From the NCBI GenBank assembly GCA_025267735.1, contig CM046299.1:36222887-36286886 (forward strand): a stretch of DNA of 64,000 bases, written 5' to 3'. Shown here one piece after another: positions 23,874 through 35,300 of the stretch. The DNA is from Mactra quadrangularis (lineage: Eukaryota > Mollusca > Bivalvia > Venerida > Mactridae). The notes below the pieces were generated by a model. That model ran no database searches. It was not told the DNA's origin and saw nothing but the letters and a program-made list of their open reading frames with translations. The position numbers were made by a program, and so were the translations under genes. Each line of letters starts with the position of its first letter. The stretch's first letter is position 1.

Positions 23874-24551
23874 GTTAAAGCTGGACCCCTAAAATCATGA
23901 AAAAACTCAATAACTATCGGATGGAATTAACTCAAATTTTTTATGTGATCATAACTAGCATTTTCCTTCTCAAATCCAAAAATTCATAATTTTTCTTCAA
24001 TTACATAACATACTTCCCATAGACATGCAATGCAAATTTTGAAGCCAAAAAGCGACTTTTGTTAAATGGGTATGTGCCATAATCAGAACAGCCACATAAC
24101 AGTAGATACAAAATAATAGCTAAATATGAGGCCCGGTTAGAAATTTTATTTGATAACAAAGTATAACAGTATATCAAAATCTATACAAATTCAACGTGTA
24201 CGATTTTAAAGACGGGCCTCCGCTTTACAATTCAGTAGACCGTCGAGTGTTTATTTAAGCGACAAATTTACAGTAAACGCACGGGACTTTGTATAAATAC
24301 ACTGGAAGTATGACAATGTTATAATCGGAACAGCTTATTTTACCTCCCGCCGGATTTTTGATAAAAAAATCCAAATATTTTGCATTGTACCTTATGGAAA
24401 ACTTTTTTATTTATCAATTAAAAATTCTGAAAATTTAAATCCTAGAAGGAAATATTGAATGAAGATTGTATTAATTTTTTTTAGCAAAATCGCTGTTATA
24501 GTTTGAAAGATATTTACGGCAAATAGGGGTCCAGCATTAACGCAAACGACC
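23874..24551 (-). mobile_element. TIR element T700, copy B
   Basis: Inverted relative to copy A at 14873-15596, with the same ends and interior, flanked by TATA on both sides. Internal landmarks shared with copy A: GGTAAAAAAAGC-type purine tracts, AGAGGCCCGTCTTTAAAATC and GGCTGTTCTGATTATG words. Non-coding. Confidence 0.85.
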
Positions 24552-24559
24552 TATATAAA

Positions 24560-25726
24560 CTTTTGCCCTTACAATGAAAATATTTGTGATGAAAGTAACA
24601 TTACTTTTGTTGATATAACTTATTCTTTAACAAAAAACTATCATCGAAAAAAAACCAGTTATGAATATTTGTTCTAGTTAACATATTAAATTCAGATTCA
24701 TTATATCATATTTATAATAATTTTGAATCAAAGAATAATAATAGGATTTATTTCAGATTGGTCTGTCTTGCATGACCCTTTAATGTATATAAAATAATGC
24801 TTGCTATAAACAAGAAAAAATACATTATTATACATGATCATTAAATGCATTACATTGATGTGAAAAATGTCTATAACATTTTCATTATACACATATTTTA
24901 TAATTAACCAAAATATTTATCATTGATTTTTAATACAATAAAAATTAACTAAAACATCAGACAGAATTACTGCTTTTGATACATAGTCTTTGAGACTATC
25001 CAACTATTTCAGATTTAAATTTGGTTTATACTAAAAGTCTCAGAGTAGAATAACGAAATAACATAAGTTCTGTAGAGGTTAGCATACAGTCTTTTATACA
25101 ATAATGAGGAGATTGATGATTAGGGATATTACATGAAGACCAAGTACATCAAACATCTCAACAACACACTGTGGTATACTTAACAAAACTTCTAAGTACC
25201 CCAATTTTAATGTTGTTATTTCTTAACATTTTTGTCCAATCATTTATGGAAATATGTATAGGACTATACTGTCGTATGCTTGCATGGTTTTCATGCTTCT
25301 TAATTGATGCAAAATAGATTTTGTCGTGCATGTGCTGAAAAGTGGAAATGGGCATGTGTTTCTCGTGTAAATCCCCCATGGACAGCTGTTAGAAAAATCG
25401 TTAGTGTGTTGCTATGCACAACGAAAAATCAAGAAATGGCTTGAATGCCCTTCAAGAATGAAAAATTGCTCTAGGTCTTTTCAAAGCAGAGCGTCACGTA
25501 TAGAATAAGATGCTAACTTTCTGTTAAAATCAAAGCAATTAGAAATCTTCCCATATAAATGCCTGCACCACAAAACTGGTAATGCATCGATAAAGTAGAT
25601 TAAAACCATCCAAGCAGATGACAGAATGGTCCTACACAGATTTTTGTTATTGATCGAACTTAAAAGTTGAAAAATAAACAATTCCTACAAAATTGAAATT
25701 GGGTACATTAAGTTTCGTTAAGCATA
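24560..25726. other. Non-coding spacer, nothing recognised
   Basis: Strongly AT-rich; short open frames only (for example 25158-25379), none with recognisable features. Confidence 0.4.
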
Positions 25727-26066
25727 CACTGCCCTCCAAAAGTTCCTTCACATGACAATTAATTAAATTATTACAAAATCCAAGTTCAAGTTTGAAGAAT
25801 TATTATGTTATTATAAAAACAATATTTATTGGTACATTTTATTTTATTGAGTTGCAGCAACAGTTATCTGTCAGCCTCTGAAACTATAGTCAATGTATCT
25901 CAATGAACCATTATCAAGTTTGAGATATTTTTGTTTATTCACATTCAAAAGAAAAAAGTACTGATTTCAAAAAGAAAACTAAAAACATTAAACAACATAC
26001 TGCTTTTACAAATCCATTTGGTACAATGTAAATTGTGAATGTGTGAAGGAACTTTTGGAAGGCAGT
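25727..26066. mobile_element. Tc1/mariner-type MITE (340 bp)
   Basis: TIRs CACTGCCCTCCAAAAGTTCC and its inverse, with one mismatch over 26 bases, are flanked by TA on both sides (25725-25726, 26067-26068). This end sequence and TA target are typical of Tc1/mariner-derived MITEs. No transposase. Confidence 0.85.
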
Positions 26067-26068
26067 GT

Positions 26069-28655
26069 ATAATTGACAGTATGCTACAAAAAAACTATTT
26101 TCATTCAAACATGTGATCATAACACATATTATTAGAAATGAACTACTATTCTATATACTATACTATTTATTAAGGTGTTTAAGCCTTTAAATTATTCACT
26201 AACTGTGTTATAATAAAATCATCATACAATATATTGTGTTCTTTGTTCATAAAAAGAAGAATGCTAATTTATATCATAAAACGAATCACAATTCCTCCTA
26301 CTGTCTTTGCGGTAAATTACTTCACATCTGATCAATTAAAAGTAATTATAATGGGCTAATTATTATAACCTTAATCTGATTTTAACAATAGATAGTATCA
26401 ATCAACAGTTTCAGTATGTAAAATAAACAAGAGCAGTCCATGGACAGCGCGCTCAACTATTCGGTATTCTTGAAAACAACAGCAAAATTGGTTTGCGAAC
26501 CTGTTGAGATGAGTGAGATTTCAAGTGTATATTTTCATTAGTAAAAATGCTAAAATTAGCATGCAATACCTGAACCAGGAATTTTAAATCTAAACAACAG
26601 CATTATCAAATGAAAGTCCACTTAACCAAGAAATTTCTAAGTATATAAGGGCCATTATTCAGTCCAAATTCATTCTAGAGTTATGTTACTTGGTATTTTA
26701 ACTCTAATGAAAACCCCGTAAACACAAATAAAGTTTTAATTGAATCCCTCCAGTACTTGCAAAGATATAAAGGATACAAAAATGTTGCACCTAAAAATTA
26801 ACCAAGAAGTGTTACGATGACGTCAACGCCCATGCACAGCTGAGTAGGATAGCCCCACTATTTTCCGAATAGTCGAGCTAAAAAACAATTAGTGGATGAA
26901 TCCTAAGATACACTCTGTAACAGTATTGTGCCATTTAATAAGTTTACTATCTTCAACTCAGATTTACAACAGTGTTCAAATATATCAATATTGTCTTATG
27001 GTTTTTATATAATCAACTGGACAACAATGACAATTGCAACAATCTTTCTTGACAACAGAAAAGCACCATACATTGTAAATGACTAATAAATGCATAGAAT
27101 GAATTCAACAATTGATCACATTTAATTAACAACATAGTAGTTGAAAACTTCTTATGACCTTATATGGAAATGATAACATACATTAATTAACAACATAGTA
27201 GTTGAAAACTTATGACCTTATATGGAAATGATAACATACATATATATAACTGAAATAAAAAAAAGTTGAATGAATACACAGAAGCAAACATCAGAAAATT
27301 ATTAAACAATAGTATGAGACAAATTGAAACTATATAAGTAATCAAACATGGATATATTAAATACAGAACTTGATGGTAACAACAATGTGATGAAAGTTTA
27401 CAAATGATGAAATTATTAAACTATGATGAATATTACATAAATTTGGGAGATTATCCTTATTAAATGTTTACGAGTCACATAATATATTTTTTTGTTCTGA
27501 ATATGATATAAAAATCAACATATCTAACAAAAAATGCCATTTTAGAAATGAAATGAACAATCAAAGTATAACATAAAGTATAATGAAGTTAAACATACAC
27601 TACATTACAATGCATCAAAGACAAGTTTTGAAAAAATGCTTAAAAAAGGTTAAATGTGTAAAGAATGACAAGCATTAGTCATTAGTATAGTAGGATACAA
27701 CTGTTGTTTTATGTTTTCTAAGATAAGTCTTATAACCAGGGACCAAGAAATTAGCCAAAGTCAATCAGTCCAGGGCCATCTGAGTGTGGCTCCTGGACTG
27801 TTAACTGAACTTTATTCATATAAGCTATAACAGTAAGAAATCCATTGAAAACTAAGGTTACTTCTAAAATTTTACTACCGACAACTCTTAAACAAATGAA
27901 TTCCAAAGACGTGTAACATAGAGGACTAACTATATGTGCATTATTTCTAACTCGCTGTGATGGTCTAAACATTAATCAGAAATAAAGAAGTAAATTGATG
28001 AAACTATTGCATTGAATTTATCAAATTGTCTTCAGGCAAAGACTATTCAGTCCACTAGCAGTTTTATTAGTTTACAGTAAAAGCAAAACAATCAGTTGAA
28101 ACAAACATACAAACACAAAAATTGTGCATAAATATAGAGAACAAAGTAACCAGAAGCTGTCCATACATGTACACTATATAAAAAACAAATATAAAAGAAT
28201 TGTAAATGTATATGAGAAAGCTTTATTGAAAAGAATCAGATCTAATGAAATATTTGTTCAATGTAAATCATTAAGAATACTGGAGGCACATATTCTTTAG
28301 TAGACCCTAACTAAAAATAGAATTTTAATGCTTAATAAGGTAAACGCAATGTGATAATACATGTGTTCATTTTAATCATGAACACACTTGAACATAGAAT
28401 ATAATCTTAACAAGTATTAAAATGTCACATACATAGGTGCAAGTTGAAAATTTTGAAAATACCAAAAACCTAATTTCAAAATACTGAAATAGACAGATTT
28501 CATATAAATTACATAGAATAATTCATTCTAAAAATACTGAAATCAGTATTAATACTGAAAACTTACACCCACTTGTAACATATTTTGCTTGTTAGACCAT
28601 TCAGAGGATATATCATATTGACCTACAAGTAGAACTCACTTATTCTATTCTGATG
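26069..28655. other. Long AT-rich non-coding stretch
   Basis: No coding exon supported on either strand. It could hold the distal 3'UTR or flank of the minus-strand zinc-finger gene, but no evidence decides this. A 61-bp tandem duplication lies at 27122-27240. Confidence 0.35.
27122..27240. repeat. 61-bp tandem duplication
   Basis: TTAATTAACAACATAGTAGT and the following ~40 bases are repeated once, with a 3-base deletion in the second copy. Confidence 0.9.
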
Positions 28656-28748
28656 ACATTCTCGTACCCACAGGCTATCAAGATTCTTGCTAGTATCGAG
28701 AATCTCGCTAGTATCGAGAATCTTGATAGCCTCTGGGAACGAGAATGT
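28656..28748. repeat. Foldback element with internal direct repeat
   Basis: ACATTCTCGTACCCACAGGC is inverted at the right end; in between, GCTAGTATCGAGAATCT occurs twice. A single related arm (GAGAATCTTGGTAACCTCTG) lies near 55399. Confidence 0.75.
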
Positions 28749-29106
28749 TCTGATGAAAAATATTTAAAGAATATTTGAAGAAAATCAGATAAAAACTGGT
28801 AAGAGAATAATCAAATAGCAGCCTACCTGAGTATTTACAAAAAAATACTACTTTTACATTAAGGTCCACTGAAGTATTGTTTTAAGGTTAATAACAATAA
28901 TATTTCAATAACATAGCTTAGTTAATATGACAATGTTAAAATCTATCAGTAATTTTAATCTTACAGTTAATGTCATCAAAACAAGAGATAGAAAATTCAC
29001 AACTATATAAACACAGTTATACTTGAATCATTTGTATACAAAATCTACACTTAACCTGGCAAAACATAACTACACTAACCATAAAAAGAATTATTGTTGA
29101 ATTTTA

Positions 29107-29623
29107 TTCAACTATCAGCGAAGCATACATTAACCTCCATGATAAAAATACAGTACTTCTGTACTCAAGATTGATAATAATACTGTACCCACCAAAAGTT
29201 TGGAGACAAAAGAAATTTACTACAATTCTTGAATTTTGATGATTATTTTTGTAGAATCATTATTTTTAATATATTTAAATATGGTTTGTGATAAAATGAA
29301 AACAAACTTCATGAGTGCAACACATTTATAAGATTCAGCATCTGGCATCTTAAAGCCTCCATAACCATAGTTTTAGAAATTATTTTCCGTAACATAGCTT
29401 TTATGCTATTTTTGTTGTTTCAGTTATTATAATTATAACCGAAAAATAAACCAACACTAAAAAGCATTTCAAAATACAGTGTCATCAAATTTTAGTTAAA
29501 CACTATTCAGTAGACCAACAATGTGAAAATGTCTCCCAACTTTTGGTGGGTACTGTAGACAGTTGTATTTATGTATGGCACTGTGGGGTAGTGGGATTAA
29601 TGTATGCACCACTGACAGTTGAA
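29107..29623. mobile_element. MITE family M1, copy 2, split by a nested element
   Basis: Ends TTCAACTATCAGCGAAGCAT and the inverse of TTCAACTGTCAGTGGTGCAT match the family at 1486 and 30954. The interior is interrupted by another TIR element at 29183-29555. Confidence 0.7.
29183..29555. mobile_element. Tc1/mariner-type MITE nested in M1
   Basis: Ends contain ACCCACCAAAAGTTTGGAGA and, inverted, ACCCACCAAAAGTTGGGAGA, with TA adjoining on each side. Non-coding, 373 bp. It inserted after the M1 copy around it. Confidence 0.75.
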
Positions 29624-30953
29624 CAATAGTAGATATCACATTCAAATATATAATGTCTAATCTGTGGTTAATCTAATCTAGATTATCAGTCATTTAACAA
29701 AATTATTATTTTTACTTTATTCTTGTTGTTATATGAAGTTAAGTATGTGCAAGCTCTGTCTCAGACTGTGTTATGTGCAGACTACTTTCTAAATGACAGC
29801 TAATTTGATGATAACAACTGTTATACTACCATCATGAATTGAACTAGACCACAAGCTCACAGTAAATAATAACAATATTCTGGCATCATTAGTTTCAACT
29901 GCAAAACATATATAATGTTATTTAAAAAAAATGACTAACAGGTTAATACTAATTAAGAAAAGTGTGTAGTTTCTTATTTCATTTATTATAATTTCAAATG
30001 AATCAAATATTTAGAACAGTATTTTGATAGTAAAATAATGGAAACTTAGACCAGTTAATATTTTTACACATGTATCTCATTCTGATTGTTTTTTATTTCG
30101 AACATAGAGCTTATTAAAACAACATAAAGAGGAGCTCCACTATCAATGACGTCTTACTAGGTTGCATTCGTTTTAAGTTCTGATCAAAACAAAAATAATG
30201 TCCAAACAATAAGCCTCAAAATGTGATGGGAACATTTAAGTTAGATATTATATCAATACATGATACACACAGAAATAAACTTAACAAATAAGCTGCCTGT
30301 ATTCACAACATAACTATTTAATCACTGACAATTATAGGTAAATAACAAGTCCTAAAATAGACTGCAACATATACATACATATATACAAAAAAAGGTCTGA
30401 CACAGACACTGTAATAAGCTTCATATAAAATCATGAATAACAATTTAGAAAATTTGTAAATGAAAATTCATTCATCTCTACCTTTCAGTAAGTAAGGTAA
30501 GGTCAAACAATTCAATGTATTACATTAATGTAAATATCATTATAAGAACAAGCTAACCATCAACTATTTACGTAAAATGATTCACTTATTTAGTCAAATT
30601 TTCACCAGGAGTCAAATTGCTTACATAAGCTCAAGTTCGGGCATTAGTCAGTTTGTTCTCAGGCTCAGTACTAAATCTGAAATGCAATTTTTGAGGCAGA
30701 AAATCACAAGACATCACAGATTAATTTTCAACCATTCTCCAACCAGTGAAGAGTTAGAAATAAGACTACCTTAGAAATGAATTCATTACACTTCATATTT
30801 GACATTTTCTCATTTGACATTAAAACCCAATGGCTACAAATACTAAATGATATGGAAAAATAGTAAGTATTGTCAGTCTGAGCTCAAAGTATTATAATTA
30901 GTATAAAAAAATCAGTAGCAAGTGTACAGAAATAGAAATGTATAGTAAAATGA

Positions 30954-31086
30954 TTCAACCATTAGTGGCACAGCACATACATTAACTCTGCTGATTTAAA
31001 TATTTACCACAGTACTTCTGTACTCACAATTGATAAAAATATAATATAATCAGTGGAGGTAAATGTATGTGCTGCAGACAGTTGAT
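30954..31086. repeat. MITE family M1, copy 3
   Basis: TTCAACCATTAGTGGCACAG at the left and the inverse-like end TGTATGTGCTGCAGACAGTTGA at the right; the interior GTACTTCTGTACTCA word is shared with copy 2 near 29153. Confidence 0.65.
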
Positions 31087-32357
31087 TCCAATTTAACAAT
31101 AACATATGATCATCATTAATAATTCTATGCTTGGTTTATATTACATCAAACAATATAATGTAACATGTTTTACCCACAACAATATTTCTAAATTGATATG
31201 TATACATTATATTACAATACTACAAGGATGAATACAATATAATTATAATACATATATACATCGTACAATGAAATACAGTTATAAAACACAGTGCTATACT
31301 TGCTATATAGGTGTATCATACAAATTAAATCACAAACAATAAATTTATACATCTTCAAAATGAAATAAAATATAACGAAAGTATCACCCCCAAAAAAGTT
31401 AGTTTGTTCATACCATATGTACAAGTCAATAATACATTTATCATAAAAACAAAGAATGTCAAACATGATTCAAACATCATAACAATCTATTTTACATCAA
31501 GGCAATAATCATGTCACATCCATAAAGCAGCAGTAAAATGTAAAATTTACAATAAACAAAGTACACCCCTGAAACCATACATTGTATACAACAACAGTTT
31601 TAACAATTTACATATAATAACCAAAAAAAAAACATTTCAAATGTGTTATTTATAACTCCTACAGACATAACAATGTTGGTCTATCAAAGACCTAAATCCA
31701 TCAGTGGTGCTTTTCACAAAATATCTTACGAAAAAAATCTACGTAAGTCAAAAGCAAGAAACATTAATAATACGCTCATTTTTGGGCTTATCAATTCTAA
31801 ATATTATACAAATTGTGTAGAATTGTGTATACCTTTTGAATATCATATCATAGTTATATTGATTATTCATATGACTTTGAAGAGCTTATTATAAGAAACT
31901 GACTTACAAAGATTTTTTTCGTAAGAATTTTTGTGAAAAGCACCACAGGTTCATAACAAACTATGAAATCAAAGTTAGATAGTCAACAATATCTTCTATC
32001 TGAATCTCGGATACATCTAGTGAGCCAAGATAAGAAAGCCATAATGATGTCAGTGATAAAACTTGAATACTAGCAGAGTTGACTTCATAACTACTGATTT
32101 ATACATAAATTCTAGCATAAATGACAATACTCTAATCTGATGCTTAGCTAAATAAAATAAACAACATGTTTACCATCAATAGTAAAGAAACAATGTGTCT
32201 TGTATTAGATACTATGGCAACACTGATATTCCAGAAATAAACTTCCAGGGTTGCCTGCAAGACTGTCGTAAGTGCATTGCGTTAAAGAATTAGTTACTAC
32301 AGTCTTGCGAGCAACTCTTGTTTAAAAATTTATTTGAAAGTTAGTGCACATATCATG
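31087..32357 (-). other. Probable 3'UTR and flank of the zinc-finger gene
   Basis: No coding features. On the minus strand an AATAAA hexamer lies only 24 bases after the stop codon (32334-32329), too close to be the sole poly(A) signal, so the UTR probably extends further. Confidence 0.35.
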
Positions 32358-35300
32358 TTAAGAGTTCAACTCTGGGTGTTTCTTTCTATTATGCTCAAGA
32401 AGTCTTCGTTTAGGATAGATGGCCATGAAGTAGATATCACATTTATTACAATGTGGAGGTAATTCATCCAAATGTACCTTCATATGAGATTTAAATACAC
32501 CCTCTTGATCACTGATATCACCACATATTCTACATTCATATTTCAATTTCTGGGTCTTACCACGAGTTGACAGATAATCTTTCACCTTCTGTACCTGTGG
32601 TTTTTCAACATCATCTTGCTTCTTGGTAGCATTTAGTTCAATCTGAGAGGTTAATAGTTCAGTTACTCTGGCTTTCCATTTAGTAACAGCAGTCACAGCA
32701 GATAGTTTATTTACAGAAGGAGTACGTTGTAGCTTAGACTTGTCATCTTCATTATCAACAACCTTAGCATGTTCTTCATTGTTATTTTGAGCTACATTTT
32801 CATCTTTAAGTGAATCTACATCATTAGTTTTGATATCTTTAACAACAGGCTCACTATTATTAACTTTATGAGATTCAGCATCAACATCAGAATCTACTTT
32901 CTCAGTTATTTCAGTAGTATCAGTTTTAGGATGTTCATCAAGACTCTTAGTATCTTCAGTAATCATAGAAACATCGGAAGTAGTAATACTTGTATCATTG
33001 ATGTCAGTATATGAATCATTCATACTATCAGTAGAGTTATCTAACACACTACTCTCAGTCTTACACGAGTCATCTAGAACACTAGTCTCACATGTTGATG
33101 TATTCAAACCATTCTCATCTTCCTCAGCAGGGTCCGTAAAATGTACTTTAGTATGAATATACAAGTCACGTTTCTTCTTGAAGGACTCGGAGCAATCTTT
33201 ACACGAGAATGGTTTACTTTCTTTTTCCTTCTTTTTTACATCCTTTCTGTTCATATTTAACTTAGCATCTTTCTCTTTTTTTCTAGACTCTCTTTTATGA
33301 CTTTGTAAATGTTGAGCATAGTTCCATCTTTGATTAAATGTCTTCTTACATTGTTCACAAGTGTATAAACTCTTTTTTTCAATAGATTGTAACATTTTCT
33401 TTCCATGTTTCTTACCATATCCACCGTTTTCTTTAACATTTCTAATTCTTTCAGCCACATCAATAGGTGATAATCTAACAACTAATTTAGAACCTTTTAG
33501 AGGTGTAGACAACTCTTGGATAGATTTTGTATCATCTTTACTCACCTGTTTCCTAGTGCGCAATGATCTATTCACAACTGACTTTACATTCAATTTCTTA
33601 TGATCTATCTTCTTTAAACTTCTCAATTTAAATTCTTTATGTCTATGTTTAATGTGTATCAACATATTGCATTTTCTAGTAAATGTTTGTTTACATACTG
33701 GACAAATAATGGAGTCTGGTTCATTTGTCACATCTTTTGTAACAGTAACTGTATCATCATGCATTTTAGAATGTTTTTCATAGTTACTGAGAGAGAACTG
33801 AGCAATACCACAGACTGGACACTTTTCAGGAAAATCTTGATTGTCATTAACTTTTACAACTTCTTCAAAACTTAGTTTATCAACTTCTGATCTTCTTTTC
33901 TTGGGACTTTCAGAACTGGATTTGTTTTCTTCTTCAGGCTTACGTTTCAGAATCTCCTGTTTCTCCTCCATTTTAAAAGACTTGCTCTCTAATGTAGATC
34001 TTAAGACTCTACCTGGGATAGATTTCAGTTTTGTTACAGTGTGTTTGACTCTGATTTCAGGTTTCTTTACAAGTGATCTAGTTCTAGTACTTCTATGTTT
34101 ATATATTTCAGTTTGTTCAGACTTGACAGATCCACGATGACTTCTTCTACGTTTTGTTGCATGTCTTGATTCATCAGACTCTTCCTCAGTCACGAAATCA
34201 TCATCATCATCATCATCATCAACATCTTCACTTTCAGATGATGACTTTTTACTTTTCCTTTTTCTTAAAGTTCTTTCAGGAACATAATCTTCATCGGATG
34301 TTTCAACATTTACTTTTTCTTCACTTTCACTACTCTCAACACTCTCTGAACCCTCAGAACTTGACTTATCTTCTTTTACCTTACTTTTAGCACCAGCAGA
34401 TGATTTAAACTTCTTAGGAGTAGATGACGTCCATATGGTAGGTAAACCAAATTGCTTAAAAAGTTCATTTATCTCTTTAATTTCAGTAATACAATCAGAT
34501 AAGACTTCAAATACTCGACCAGTTTTACAATCAAATTTCATTCCTTCACCATCATGAGTCCAATAAACTTTTATATTTTGATCGTGTAAAGTTTTAGTGT
34601 GGTTTTCTAGATTCTTTTCATTGGTAAACACAACATCACATACTTTACATTTCAGTTTTGTTTTCCTAGAATGTTCAACCAGATGAGTGAGATAATTATC
34701 CCGAGATTTCAACGGAATTTCACAATATGGACAACATTTTGGATAAGGTAGTTCAGTCTTTTCAAATGAGATTAATTCATGAGATTTTTCATGCATCTGT
34801 AAATAGGTCTTCTTAGAAAATACCATATCACAGAACTTACATAAAAACTCAAGTTTATTATGGGTTTTAACATGTTCCACAAATTTATCAAGCTTACATT
34901 CTACAGTACATAATGGACAATTCACAACCTTTGTACTTTTCTTTCTGCGATGTTGATCTTTTTCTTTTTGTTCAGAACTATTGCATACATCTTCAACTTG
35001 ACTTCTTTCAGTTTGTTCAAAACGTTCAATCTCTTTTTCTATAAAATCAGATAAATGTAAAACTCTACAATGATCCAAGTATCTAGCTTTCTTTGTAAAT
35101 GAATATTGGCAAAAATCACAGTTAAATGTTTGATGAGATTTTGTATGTTCTACTAAATCATTTCTCTTCAGTGATTTATTACAAAGTTTACAATATACTA
35201 TATCACCAACTATATCATTAACGTTCACTTTAGTGTCATCTTCATTTTTATCAGTATCATCATCATCATTACTTGGAAGTGGATCTTCAAACAGTTTTAT

